Assembly: GCA_013360215.1 (NCBI GenBank)
Contig: JABWCP010000001.1
Span: forward strand, 215,144-279,143
Length of the DNA: 64,000 nucleotides
Direction of reading: 5' to 3'
Origin: a bacterium
GTDB taxonomy: Bacteria > CLD3 > SB21
This document shows, piece by piece, positions 44,254-54,257 of this stretch. Position 1 is the first letter of the stretch, and each line of letters begins with the position of its first letter. Position numbers and translations under genes: made by a program. The notes under the pieces are model-generated. The model saw nothing but the letters and a program-made list of their open reading frames with translations, was not told the DNA's origin and did not search any database.

Positions 44254-47200
44254 TCAGTATTCTTTCCGGAAGTAGAGCAGAAGGTTAAAAATGTCGGGTT
44301 GATCCGTTTTTTCCTGCGGTGGTTGCTTATATTCAAATTCGAGTGTTTTTTTCCAGGATTTTAAAAATTTGCGAACACCCCACACGCTATCGGCCACAAC
44401 TTCCAATGTGATGGATCGTCCGACAGTAGGGTCCGTACCGCCTGAAAAATTTACCGAAACTGTTTCACTGATGCGTTTGCCAACCTCGATCGTTGCCTTG
44501 CTCGCATCCGACGTGCTGGGTATGTATTCCAATTTTGATAATCCGGCCTTGTTGGCTACGATATTCAACACTTGATTGATCGCTGTTTGCTGCACAATAT
44601 CTTTTGCTTGCGACGCATCCACCTTGGCCAAATCTTTAGTCTTTACCCCGAGTACCAGGTAAGACAAAATATCCGCGGGCTCTGTCAAATCCGGCAATGG
44701 TGAATCTTCCGTTCCGCGTTCGACGGCCGAAATGGCCACTTCCGGTTTGAGTAATTTACCGGTTACCTGAATGCGTGCTTCGGCAGGAATACTTTGACCT
44801 TCCGAATCTTTGTATTCAAATCGCTTCTTAGCGACGATATCCAAATTTGGATTGACTCCGGGTTCACCCGTAAATACGATGTCGCCTTTTTCGATATTAA
44901 ACGCAATACTCAGATAAGCATATTTCCCACCCGGACGCGTTTTCACGTCACCGCTTAGGAAAAATTCTTCGGATTCCGGTGGTTTGGTTACACCGATATT
45001 CCCATAGAGCGTAAGTAACATTTCCGCGCTTCGAATCGCATTATCCGCATTTTCCGGCAAATCAATATTGACATCTAAATCTAGATTTTTGTAAAAATCA
45101 ATGGAGTGCTTCTCGCCTTTTTTAGCTGGTGCTGACGCCGTGGCTAACTTGGCTTTACGAGGGTCCACGACCCAAATTTCAGAATTATTAATCACCAGAT
45201 CACCCGAAATCTGCGTATAATATAGCGTGGGCGCTTTAACTGTCATTTTACCTGATATAGAAGCCGTATGAAGATACGAGGTTTCTGATTTCGTATTGAT
45301 AGGTACAAAGTCAGTAAACTGTGCATTGATGAGATAGCTTATTTTATCAACGTTTTCAAATTTGAAGTCCTTGAGGACATCGCCGAGATCCACCGAACCT
45401 TGCGCAAAAAGCCTCGAACGCGGATCTTTCCCCGATTGGACAAATAACGTATCCAAAAAAACACGCTCCGGCGTCAATTTGACATACATACTGATATTTC
45501 TAAAAGTCTGCCCCAAAGTTGATCGCGGAAACGTAATTTGACCGCCTTCTATTTTAACTTCACCTTCCAGTTTTGGTTTTTCTTTATTGCCACTGATCGT
45601 CATATCTACTTTGATATCACCACGATTGAGGCGAAGCGACCGCCCAAAAAAAGACTGCAAAAACCGCAAATCAATACCTTCGCTGTGCATCTTAAAATTC
45701 ATCGGGCGATTGGTAAAACGTTCTTTGACATCTTTAAACGAAAGATCTATCGGTACATATCCGCCCATCGTAAGCGATTTTTCTGAATTTTGATTGAGCG
45801 TCATATTGACCTGAATTTTGCGATTCAGATACTGCATGTTTCCGAGAAAGTTTTCATACGTAAATTCGGAGGCTTTACCTTTGGTGATACTCCAGTCGGC
45901 CAAAATTACCGGTTTCTCAAATGTACCTTTGAGGCTCGCCGTCATATTGAGAATACCTTCGACAACCGATTGTTTGGAACCTATCAAAGCATTGGCGCGC
46001 GACAAATCCAAATCCTTGAGCTTAATATCAAGATTTTGATCGCCGGCTATGTCCGCTTTACCGGCCAGGCTTACTGATCCACGTCCGATGTCTAAATTGA
46101 AATTTCTAAACTCATACTGATTTTTTTCGATGTCAAAAAATATGTCAACAGGCTGACTGTTCTTCCACGACTCCGTCCACCGCTCAAATGTCGTATCAAT
46201 CATTGCATCTTCGCCGAGTTTTTGTGATACTTCCCGTGTCCGCATGGACTTACCGTTGATCTTGAGGAAGAGTTCATCAAAAAACAACTCACCTCGTTTT
46301 TCATTTTCCAAAACTAAACTTCCGCGCACACTCGCAAAAGCATCGGCCGTATCCTGCGATCCGGAAACCTCAAATAATGTACGGCCTTTTTCTTTGGTTA
46401 TAGATGTGGTAAAGTCCCTAAAAACCATACCTTCCATATTGACCATGTGGGTATACAAAAAAACATCGCCGATAATGGTGGTATCTTCGCGGCGAAAATC
46501 CAATGCGCGTGCTAATTGGTTGGGCGAAAGATTATCAAAAAAATAACTAAACTGCATGGAATCAATTGTGATACCGGAAAAAATAAAATTGGTCAGAGTC
46601 AAAAAACCGGCCGTCGTCATTTTATTGGGCGTTCCGCGAAGGCTTCCGTTATACTTTAATTTCAAGTTCAGTGAATCTTTGAGTAAACTATCATTACCCA
46701 AATATTTTTTTAGAAGCGTGAAATCAACAGTCTCCATCGTGTATTTGAGGTTGACTGACGAATCTAACCCCACCGAACCCGAAGCCGTAACATTGGCCAG
46801 CGGTGTTCTTAGTTTTACTTCGTTGAGTGTCAAGCGACCGTTCTGCTGACTGGCATCAAATGTAAGATTTTGAAGTTCGCGGCCTAAAATTTTTGACGAA
46901 TCCGAAACCACGCGCACTTGGCCTTTGGCCGTTTTAGGGTTGAGGCCTTTGCCGTCATAGGCTAGCGAAAGATTGATTGAGCTCTGCAGCGATGTGTCAC
47001 CGACGACATCCGCGATATTGATCGAACGTAACCGTGTTTGAAGGTGGTACGTTTCATCAATTAGATTATAATATCCATCGCAATTAAAATTCCCGGCTGT
47101 TGTTATTCCCTCAAATTTAGTCAATTGAGCTTTCCCATTTTGCACGTCCGCGTTGATCGTAAAGCGATCAATGCCAATCCCGTAAGCTTTGGATTTGACT

Positions 47201-48411
47201 AATTGGAGTTCGAGTTTACTCGTTAGAGTTTTAGGCTCTATACCCGCACCCTCAGCACGAATATGTCCGTTGATATTGGTAAAAAGATCAGGATTATCCG
47301 CAAAAGCAGCCGCATTGATACCCAAAAACTCAAGCTCGGTTACATAACGCAATGGTTCGTCGGCGCCAAAATGTACGTCTGCAAATCCACGTAATGTACC
47401 GGCCGGTGTATGAATGCGCAGATCACTGATGGTTGCAGTTCTATCATTGCCTGTGGCGAGCGCTTCAAATTCGATCTTATCAATGTTCCGCATTTGAACA
47501 GGTGCAAACCTGCGAATATCCGAAAGATGTAAAGGCTGTGTTTTAATGTCGGCTGTATATTGTAAAGCAATACCCCGCGCACTGTCCGGTAGCAGGAATC
47601 GTCCTTTGACATACACATCCGTCTGGTCAGTAACAAATCGAAATTCATTGATATCCAACCATAACGAATCCCGTTTTTCCGGATGATTGATCTGATAATA
47701 CAATGAACGCGCTAATAAGTGGGCTGAAACGTCCAATCCGATATTTTTGATATCAAGCGAATCCGTTTTGACTGTTTCTTTAGCTTTGTTCAATTTGTTT
47801 TTAGTCAAAAGAAACGCTAACTGATCCAGTTTAATATTTTGTTTATTGGGTGACGCTTTGACGTTCATACGTACATTAAGATTTTGAAGTGCACCGTCAA
47901 AAGCAGGTAGTTGGACTTTTACGTGACCTTCCTCTATTGAGAACTCATCCAAATTAATGGTAAAACCAGCCAGAGGTTCCGCCGCGCTATCTACTGGCTC
48001 CGGTTCTATAGGTTTGGCTAAACGTGCCAGATTGATTACCCCGTTGGTATCGCCGATAGCGTGAATAAAAGGTTTACGGATACGAATATGGTCAACTTGA
48101 ATTTGTTTATTGAAAATCGCCAAAGGAGAAATGGCCACATCTACAGATTCAAACGCCAATACGGAGGTATCACCAAAAGCGATCCGCCCGTCAAATACGC
48201 TTATGTGCGTGAGAAAATTACCTTCGATTTTGCCTATAGTTAGTTTCGCGTAGAGTGATTTATTAGCAATGCGTTCGATCTCTCCGCGCAAAATATTCTT
48301 GACCCATGGCAACTGAATGGCCGCAAGAACAAGCCCGATGAGAAGTACGATAGATACAACCGTACCGATTATAATTTTGAGAGTGTTGCGAAGTGCCAGT
48401 TTTAATGTCAT
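44254..48411 (-). CDS. tamB: TamB-type translocation and assembly module protein
   Basis: 1385 residues. N-terminal transmembrane anchor (about 11-33), then a very long beta-helical repetitive region with many asymmetrical strands (DUF490/TamB domain), ending in a C-terminal strand with FNLLLYFRKEY. TamB works with TamA or a BamA relative to insert outer-membrane proteins or carry phospholipids. No TamA neighbour is present. It shares a transcript with TatD. About 10 percent longer than E. coli TamB. Confidence 0.9.
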   Translation of the reverse strand: MTLKLALRNTLKIIIGTVVSIVLLIGLVLAAIQLPWVKNILRGEIERIANKSLYAKLTIGKIEGNFLTHISVFDGRIAFGDTSVLAFESVDVAISPLAIFNKQIQVDHIRIRKPFIHAIGDTNGVINLARLAKPIEPEPVDSAAEPLAGFTINLDEFSIEEGHVKVQLPAFDGALQNLNVRMNVKASPNKQNIKLDQLAFLLTKNKLNKAKETVKTDSLDIKNIGLDVSAHLLARSLYYQINHPEKRDSLWLDINEFRFVTDQTDVYVKGRFLLPDSARGIALQYTADIKTQPLHLSDIRRFAPVQMRNIDKIEFEALATGNDRTATISDLRIHTPAGTLRGFADVHFGADEPLRYVTELEFLGINAAAFADNPDLFTNINGHIRAEGAGIEPKTLTSKLELQLVKSKAYGIGIDRFTINADVQNGKAQLTKFEGITTAGNFNCDGYYNLIDETYHLQTRLRSINIADVVGDTSLQSSINLSLAYDGKGLNPKTAKGQVRVVSDSSKILGRELQNLTFDASQQNGRLTLNEVKLRTPLANVTASGSVGLDSSVNLKYTMETVDFTLLKKYLGNDSLLKDSLNLKLKYNGSLRGTPNKMTTAGFLTLTNFIFSGITIDSMQFSYFFDNLSPNQLARALDFRREDTTIIGDVFLYTHMVNMEGMVFRDFTTSITKEKGRTLFEVSGSQDTADAFASVRGSLVLENEKRGELFFDELFLKINGKSMRTREVSQKLGEDAMIDTTFERWTESWKNSQPVDIFFDIEKNQYEFRNFNLDIGRGSVSLAGKADIAGDQNLDIKLKDLDLSRANALIGSKQSVVEGILNMTASLKGTFEKPVILADWSITKGKASEFTYENFLGNMQYLNRKIQVNMTLNQNSEKSLTMGGYVPIDLSFKDVKERFTNRPMNFKMHSEGIDLRFLQSFFGRSLRLNRGDIKVDMTISGNKEKPKLEGEVKIEGGQITFPRSTLGQTFRNISMYVKLTPERVFLDTLFVQSGKDPRSRLFAQGSVDLGDVLKDFKFENVDKISYLINAQFTDFVPINTKSETSYLHTASISGKMTVKAPTLYYTQISGDLVINNSEIWVVDPRKAKLATASAPAKKGEKHSIDFYKNLDLDVNIDLPENADNAIRSAEMLLTLYGNIGVTKPPESEEFFLSGDVKTRPGGKYAYLSIAFNIEKGDIVFTGEPGVNPNLDIVAKKRFEYKDSEGQSIPAEARIQVTGKLLKPEVAISAVERGTEDSPLPDLTEPADILSYLVLGVKTKDLAKVDASQAKDIVQQTAINQVLNIVANKAGLSKLEYIPSTSDASKATIEVGKRISETVSVNFSGGTDPTVGRSITLEVVADSVWGVRKFLKSWKKTLEFEYKQPPQEKTDQPDIFNLLLYFRKEY

Positions 48412-48550
48412 ATCAAAAATTATTAATGAAAACCGTGGCGGAAACTACAAAAAATACTTCTCACTTTCAAACGATTTACCTACAAAATTGTTTTGTCTTT
48501 TATCCGTGTATGTATATTTTTCAACATCATGATGTAAATTCGGAGAACGC

Positions 48551-49624
48551 ATGTATCAATCTATTATCAGACCTATTCTTTTTCGATTTGACCCTGAAGT
48601 TGTGCACGAAACCATATCACGCGGGCTATTTGCAAGCGAGCCGTTACTTAGACATATAAATTTCTTATTCTGTAATAATTCCTCTGTCCTTTCGCAGACC
48701 CTACATGATATTAATTTTACAAACCCTATAGGACTGGCGGCCGGTTTTGATAAGTATGGCATGGGTGTTCCGGTTTGGCCGCATTTGGGTTTCGGTTTTG
48801 CTGAGATCGGTACGATAACCGGGCAAGCACAAGATGGCAACCCGCGGCCTCGTTTATTCAGGTTACCGGAAAACAAGGCACTAATCAATCGCTTTGGCTT
48901 TAATAATCATGGCGCTGATCAGACTGCACAGACTCTTGCGCAGTGGAAACGTGAAAATACGTTGCACCGAATACCTCTCGGCATCAATATCGGTAAAACA
49001 AAAATTGTTTCGCTTGATCACGCTGTCGAAGATTACGCTTATACGTTTTCCCGTTTGTTTGATTACGGCGATTATTTTGTCGTCAATGTGAGCTCACCCA
49101 ATACGCCCAATCTGCGCAAACTTCAGGACAAAGCTTTTCTCGATGCGATATTTTCGTCCCTCATGAAGATAAACCGTGAGCAAAGCGGTAGCAAACTGCT
49201 TAAACCGCTGTTTGTCAAAATAGCGCCGGACCTTACACTTTCACAGATTGACGATGTGTTAAGTTCAATTGAAAACCACAAATTACATGGTATCATTGCA
49301 ACCAATACGACGATAACGCGTGAAAATATAAATTCGAGATACGCAGGTGAAACCGGAGGATTGAGCGGATTTCCACTCCGTGGTATGTCAACGGAGATTA
49401 TACGTTACATTCACAAAGTTACATCGGGAAAGCTGACGATTATCGGCGCCGGAGGTGTTTTTACAGCTGAAGATGCGTATGAAAAAATAAAAGCCGGTGC
49501 GTCATTAATACAAATATATACCGGATTTATCTATGAGGGGCCACGTTTTTGTCATAATCTAAATGCTGGTTTATTAAAACTTATGAAACGTGATGGAATC
49601 AATTCTATAAAAAATATCAATTGA
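48551..49624 (+). CDS. pyrD: Dihydroorotate dehydrogenase (quinone), class 2
   Basis: 357 residues. Membrane-targeting N-terminal helix (residues 1-40), then FMN barrel with NPIGLAAGFDKYG, the catalytic serine region VNVSSPNTPNLRKLQ and IGAGGVFTAEDAYEKIKAGASL, class-2 features (quinone-linked). It makes orotate in pyrimidine synthesis. Divergent from tamB; GGAG lies 6 bases before ATG. Confidence 0.96.
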   Translation: MYQSIIRPILFRFDPEVVHETISRGLFASEPLLRHINFLFCNNSSVLSQTLHDINFTNPIGLAAGFDKYGMGVPVWPHLGFGFAEIGTITGQAQDGNPRPRLFRLPENKALINRFGFNNHGADQTAQTLAQWKRENTLHRIPLGINIGKTKIVSLDHAVEDYAYTFSRLFDYGDYFVVNVSSPNTPNLRKLQDKAFLDAIFSSLMKINREQSGSKLLKPLFVKIAPDLTLSQIDDVLSSIENHKLHGIIATNTTITRENINSRYAGETGGLSGFPLRGMSTEIIRYIHKVTSGKLTIIGAGGVFTAEDAYEKIKAGASLIQIYTGFIYEGPRFCHNLNAGLLKLMKRDGINSIKNIN

Positions 49625-49680
49625 GATGATAAATATATTAGATATGCTTATAGTATTTGGTTTGACAGTTTGATATTTAA

Positions 49681-49710
49681 ATGACCTTCTGTAGCGTTAC
49701 AGAAGGTCAT
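49681..49710. terminator. Bidirectional terminator between pyrD and an OM gene
   Basis: A perfect 13-bp stem with a GCGT loop (ATGACCTTCTGTA and its complement). It has A/T-rich sides and serves the convergent genes on both sides. Confidence 0.8.
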
Positions 49711-49763
49711 TTATAATACTAATTTCCAATACTTACGAATACCATTTAAACCTTATGTTATTG

Positions 49764-50564
49764 TTAGTAGGACATTGAGATACTCAATCCAATTACTTTT
49801 CCCATACCATTTGAAATTTCTTCATCCATTGGAATTTTTAAAAATAGCCCCGGTCGTATCCGATCATGTTTCAAATAAGCCGAAACTTCAACGGTGCTAA
49901 GATGCCGATCTGAAATATTACCATCTTCAGTAAAGATAACTACACCTTCGTAACCCATGGATGCCCCGAATTTTTCCAAATCCAATCCGCAGTACACTCC
50001 ATAATTCGCCCATAAATCTGTCGGATCTTCAACTTCACTATCAGTAAAATGTGACACCGAAGTACCCAATCGAAACCCCATATACGATCCTTTATCCATA
50101 ATTTTATGACGTTGAACCATTATTGAACCTGTAATAACGTCTGCACCGTAGGCATACATTCGCTCATAGTCTGCAGAACCACCAATAAGATTAGCTAGAA
50201 ACTTGTCGTCACTCGCTGTAGGTAGCCTGAGACCTATATCCGTAAACCATTCATCATTGTTGTTCATTCGAAATCCGAGGTAGATATTAGACAAAGCAAA
50301 TTCATCTTCTTTAAAACCATTTCGTTCATATGAAAAATTACAGAATGGCACTTCAATTCGAACGGCACTTCCGGAGGCCAAAGTCGTCTGAAATGTTATG
50401 TCGTATAATCCTGTTATTGCATTGTAACCTTTTGAATCAAAATCGGGGTGATAAAAATCAATTGAAAATTTACCACGAGTTGTCGGATTCATCCAATCCA
50501 TTTGTGCGTGGGTGATATGTACCACACCTAAAATTAACAATAATAGGAACATTGTTTTTTTCAT
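49764..50564 (-). CDS. Predicted outer-membrane beta-barrel protein of unknown family
   Basis: 266 residues. Signal peptide with cleavage near residue 20 (ITHAQ), then amphipathic strands (FYHPDFDSKGYNAITGLYDITF and GFRLGTSV) and a C-terminal GLSISMSY aromatic end typical of barrels. Gly/Asp-rich. No family recognised; resembles porin-like or MetA-pathway-like OM proteins only in shape. Confidence 0.65.
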   Translation of the reverse strand: MKKTMFLLLLILGVVHITHAQMDWMNPTTRGKFSIDFYHPDFDSKGYNAITGLYDITFQTTLASGSAVRIEVPFCNFSYERNGFKEDEFALSNIYLGFRMNNNDEWFTDIGLRLPTASDDKFLANLIGGSADYERMYAYGADVITGSIMVQRHKIMDKGSYMGFRLGTSVSHFTDSEVEDPTDLWANYGVYCGLDLEKFGASMGYEGVVIFTEDGNISDRHLSTVEVSAYLKHDRIRPGLFLKIPMDEEISNGMGKVIGLSISMSY

Positions 50565-50650
50565 ACGTTCTCCCTTGAATGATTTTTTAAAAAATAGAGA
50601 CGACTTCTACAAACTTATAATATCCCAATCACACATTGCTTAAAGATTAT

Positions 50651-51334
50651 TCATCGTCCCGGCTTAGATATTGTCCCTTCAATGGATACATTAACAACAG
50701 ACGAATCCGTAGTTGCTGGGCCACTAATCCGCGCCCATGCTTGCACGGTAATCCTTTTGGATCCGTTCAAACCAGTAACATCCCAATCAAATGTGGTATT
50801 GTTAGTCAACGTCTTGCGGGAAAGCCGTTTGTTGTCAATATAACAAACCATACTATCAACCGACGACGCGGCAACATTTGTAACCTTAGCTTTTATTGAA
50901 TAAATACCTGCGCTAGCAGAGATAAATGCCGCATCCGTAGGTTGTGTGATTTCTACTATGGGTGTACCGATATTGGTGACTTTAATCGTGATATTTTTAC
51001 TGGTACTTTTGTTAGATTCATTGATAACTTTACTCTTTATTACGTAATCACCCGGTAAAAAAGGCGCCCTATAAGTTACTGTTGATCCATTAATAGCGCC
51101 CTCAAATGATCCCCCATTGTTGGTACTGATGGTCCAAACATAGTCCAACTGTTCATCGTTCAAATCGCGTGCTGAAACGGTTATGTTTGTTGTATCATTT
51201 ACAAGTATGGTATTTCTTGCAGCCGTGATGCCATCAATAACCGGAGCATCGGCACTAACGCTGTCCCCTATGGGTTGACATGCAGCAAAACAAAAAACAG
51301 TGATTGTTGATAAAAGTATTAAATTAAAGCGCAT
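50651..51334 (-). CDS. Lipoprotein with Ig-like/PKD-type repeats
   Basis: 227 residues. Lipobox FAAC (C19). Two immunoglobulin-like beta-sandwich domains: 1 (about 35-120) with DEQLDYVWTISTNNGGSFEG (PKD-like Trp) and 2 (about 128-215) with IKAKVTNVAASSVDSMVCYIDN and WDVTGLNGSKRITVQAWA. Such domains bind partners or sugars at the cell surface. Third gene in the CsgG-like operon, 8 bp after the Omp28-like gene. Confidence 0.75.
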   Translation of the reverse strand: MRFNLILLSTITVFCFAACQPIGDSVSADAPVIDGITAARNTILVNDTTNITVSARDLNDEQLDYVWTISTNNGGSFEGAINGSTVTYRAPFLPGDYVIKSKVINESNKSTSKNITIKVTNIGTPIVEITQPTDAAFISASAGIYSIKAKVTNVAASSVDSMVCYIDNKRLSRKTLTNNTTFDWDVTGLNGSKRITVQAWARISGPATTDSSVVNVSIEGTISKPGR

Positions 51335-51342
51335 TTTTCCTC

Positions 51343-52134
51343 CTAAAACGCCCGCGCGGCTTGAAGAATACGGCCGTTTAACGCAGACTTAATAATAACA
51401 ACCACACCGATTTGCGATTGCACATAGCTAGATTTGAGATTGATCGGATCAGTCGTAAATTCATAAATTGTCTTAGCCGGTATGAGTGGTAACGTCTCCG
51501 ATGGTCGCACTTCGCGAACGGTATAATGCCCGCTTGGCATGCCTTTGTCCTCATAGACGATATACTCGATTTTGGCATTAGTAAGATCTTCATCGCCGTA
51601 GCGTGCGATCTGTATGTCTAACGTCAATTGGGATGCCTCTATTTTTTTTGTCGCCGTGACATACAGCTTTTCTTTATTGGAAACTAGAGAATCTAAAACC
51701 GTTTGGTACCGTTGTTTGGCAACACTTAATGACGAAGCGCCCTGCACAGCAACAGATTTCCCATTAAAAAATGTATGCGGAAATCCGCGCGAAGCCGACC
51801 CTTTGTACTCATTGGCGTATCGCAATTCATTATCCGATATGGCTAGCGAATCCTCAAATCCGCCTGAATTGGGAGTCATGTGATACTCCAGTGTAATCAA
51901 ATTATTATCGTAGCGTTCTTCCAATTCGTATAATGCATTTAGAGAATACGTATTGAATTCAGGAGCCGTGACATTCACATTGGTATTGATAATGACAAAA
52001 TTTTCGACTACGGCTATTTGATCCGCGGCCGCATTGGGATTTTTAGGATCTAGCGTGTTGTCATGTTTTAAATCACAACCGGCGTTGCTGGCAATGATCA
52101 CTAAAATAAAAAAATATGTTTGAATTAATTTCAT
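51343..52134 (-). CDS. Omp28-like lipoprotein (thioredoxin-fold, no CxxC)
   Basis: 263 residues from the ATG at 52134; an in-frame TTG at 52143 is less likely. Lipobox SNAGC (C20). The body has the Omp28 pattern: a strand VVENFVIINT, ALYELEERYDNNLITLEYHM, a GSASRGFPHTFFNG cis-Pro region, and a beta-rich tail. The usual CxxC is missing, so it is a structural relative. Second gene in the operon. Confidence 0.7.
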   Translation of the reverse strand: MKLIQTYFFILVIIASNAGCDLKHDNTLDPKNPNAAADQIAVVENFVIINTNVNVTAPEFNTYSLNALYELEERYDNNLITLEYHMTPNSGGFEDSLAISDNELRYANEYKGSASRGFPHTFFNGKSVAVQGASSLSVAKQRYQTVLDSLVSNKEKLYVTATKKIEASQLTLDIQIARYGDEDLTNAKIEYIVYEDKGMPSGHYTVREVRPSETLPLIPAKTIYEFTTDPINLKSSYVQSQIGVVVIIKSALNGRILQAARAF

Positions 52135-52139
52135 AATTT

Positions 52140-53000
52140 TCAAAATGAGAATGAAAGGTTTAGCCCTGACGTTTTAGAATCAATATACGGTGCGACAGCA
52201 AAATTACTTATTTCAGGTAAATCCATATCCGCCAAAACTTCACGATCGGAAGAAGCGTTTTTTATAAATGCATAAACTAAACCGATCGCTGTAGCTGCGG
52301 TGCCGACCTGAAGCGAAATCGTCGCTTTATTCCAACGATCTGCTTTTTTATAGCGTGCATTCATTTTTGCAAGATCGGTAGTACCGCGATACGCCGCACG
52401 CAAATCAGAAGTTTTTTGCGCTGCTAAATAGGCTCCGCCGCCAAGGACTAACGTGGCAATGGCGAATTCTTTGACCGGTGCTCCACCCAACTTCATAGAC
52501 GGTATTTTTTTGCCTTCGCCGGATAATTCGTAAGCTATATTATTAGCTAATAACCGCGCCATCGTATTCACATTCTTGCGTGATGGCCCTGTGACCTTCT
52601 CAGCGATAACCTGACCGCTGGAAATACGCGTAACGGCTACGTCAATACGTAAGCGACCTTCCGCCTCAGAAACTTCACCGGTGATCACATAGTCCGCTCC
52701 GATCAAATTCCCGACCTTCGCTTGTTTATCCTTATCTTCGGACAGATCACTTAAAACAAAATCCTGTTCTTTCAATACCGCATCCAGCTTTTCACGTTCG
52801 ACGATGACAACGGAGCGCGTTTGTGCAAGTTCCGTTTTGAGTAAGGTGGGGAAGGATTTTGCTACTTCGTCTAAATAAAATTTCTCTGAAGTGTTGTGAA
52901 AACTTAGAATAGCAGCTACCGGTTTTTCCTGTGAAAAAATCGGAACCACGGCAACAAACAGCAACCATAAACCACTAAAAATACAACGTATAAAGATCAT
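52140..53000 (-). CDS. CsgG-like secretion/lipoprotein-associated protein
   Basis: 286 residues from ATG 53000 (GGGG 6 bases upstream); the first 22 codons of the longer frame overlap the neighbour and are not used. Signal segment 1-25, then a CsgG/FlgO-type domain (about 30-165) with AAILSFHNTSEKFY, VIVEREKLDAVLKEQDF, VGNLIGADYVITGEV. The second half (170-286) has a Gly-Ala-rich hydrophobic segment and a C-terminal SFSF strand. First gene of the three-gene unit; probable curli-channel-like or LPP-assembly function. Confidence 0.75.
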   Translation of the reverse strand: MIFIRCIFSGLWLLFVAVVPIFSQEKPVAAILSFHNTSEKFYLDEVAKSFPTLLKTELAQTRSVVIVEREKLDAVLKEQDFVLSDLSEDKDKQAKVGNLIGADYVITGEVSEAEGRLRIDVAVTRISSGQVIAEKVTGPSRKNVNTMARLLANNIAYELSGEGKKIPSMKLGGAPVKEFAIATLVLGGGAYLAAQKTSDLRAAYRGTTDLAKMNARYKKADRWNKATISLQVGTAATAIGLVYAFIKNASSDREVLADMDLPEISNFAVAPYIDSKTSGLNLSFSF

Positions 53001-53058
53001 GAGTACCCCTATTTCTGAATATCGTTCATTCAAGAAACGACGTATAGGTAAACGAATT

Positions 53059-53916
53059 TTAACCAAAAAGTTTCAAAGCATTTTCACGAACTATTTTTAG
53101 TTTGGCGGTTTCATCGAGCGGTAAAGAAAGAAATTCATCGGCGTTTTTACGCATATCATCTACCTGCGGGCCCGGCCAATCCGTACCAAAATATACCTTA
53201 TCCGCTATTTCCTCAAGACGGGGAAAATAATCCGTCAGTATTTTTTTGGGAGGAATGGAGGAAATATCAATCGACACATTTTTATGACGGCGCACAAGAT
53301 AAAAAGCCGTCTCCATCCATAGCGGCCTCCCGCCGTGCGCCATGATGATTTTGAGATTGGGAAAATCTACCGCTACATCATCCACATGAATCGGATCACC
53401 GTACTTGATACGCGCTCCCGCAAAAAAAGACGTACCGGTATGTATCATCACCGGTATTCCCCACTCTTCACAGCGACGGTAAATAATTTCCAAGTTTTTC
53501 ATGCCGTTCAAATAATCATTTGGATAATAGAGCTGATGCGGCGGATGCACCTTGATGGCGCGAATGCCGAGATCGTGAATCAATCGGTGTATATCCGCTT
53601 CGGCATCTTTGGTGAATCGAGGATGTACAGATCCATAGGCGATAAACCGATCCGGAGCATATTTTTGATACGCCGACGAAAAATCATTGGATGAATCGTC
53701 AAAACCCATCAGATCAGGGCTTACATAGTTGATCAAACCTACTTTTTCTATATCGGCCTTATCCATCAACGCGATCAACTTGGCCGGGTTTTTCATAATA
53801 TCCAGAAGTTGATCGTAGTTCTCTTTCCCGTGGGCCATACGCGTGCGTATCTCCGGCTTCAATTGCCACCACGGCTGGATATGAATGTGAATATCTATAA
53901 TCTTGATGCGAGACAT
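53059..53916 (-). CDS. Amidohydrolase (TIM-barrel metal-dependent hydrolase)
   Basis: 285 residues. IDIHIHIQPWW metal motif at residues 7-17, KVHPPHQLYY, VMIHTGTS, MAHGGRPLW, and FGTDWPG, as in the amidohydrolase-2 (PF04909) decarboxylase/hydrolase family. Substrate unknown. 2 bp after the DUF3467 gene, so in one operon with it. Confidence 0.88.
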   Translation of the reverse strand: MSRIKIIDIHIHIQPWWQLKPEIRTRMAHGKENYDQLLDIMKNPAKLIALMDKADIEKVGLINYVSPDLMGFDDSSNDFSSAYQKYAPDRFIAYGSVHPRFTKDAEADIHRLIHDLGIRAIKVHPPHQLYYPNDYLNGMKNLEIIYRRCEEWGIPVMIHTGTSFFAGARIKYGDPIHVDDVAVDFPNLKIIMAHGGRPLWMETAFYLVRRHKNVSIDISSIPPKKILTDYFPRLEEIADKVYFGTDWPGPQVDDMRKNADEFLSLPLDETAKLKIVRENALKLFG

Positions 53917-53918
53917 GA

Positions 53919-54209
53919 TTACGCCTGAAAACCAAATGGATTTTTAGGTTCGCTGGCTTCTTCGATTTTACCGAATTGTTCTTCGTAGTGGCGCATATTT
54001 TGTGCAAGGGCCGCGATGACACGTTTGACATGACCGGGGCTCATAACGATTCGGGCATTAACTACACCTGTCGGAGGCGTTACCAGCATAAAATCGAGTA
54101 TAAATTCTTCTTTGGAGTGCGCTACGACCATATTATTGGCATACGTTCCGGATTGTTTTTCAGGGGGAAAGTGAATTTGGATTTCCTGCATTTTCTTTTC
54201 TTCAGCCAT
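53919..54209 (-). CDS. DUF3467 protein
   Basis: 96 residues. QIHFPPEKQSGTYANNMVVAHSKEEFILDFM and the SPGHVKRVIAALAQNMRHYEEQFG helix are the DUF3467 signature. Function unknown; small cytoplasmic protein. It precedes the amidohydrolase by 2 bp and is 48 bp after the SRPBCC gene. Confidence 0.9.
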   Translation of the reverse strand: MAEEKKMQEIQIHFPPEKQSGTYANNMVVAHSKEEFILDFMLVTPPTGVVNARIVMSPGHVKRVIAALAQNMRHYEEQFGKIEEASEPKNPFGFQA

Positions 54210-54257
54210 AAACTCCTCTGAGGTTATTCTTAACGCTATCAGTTAAATAATAAAAAT

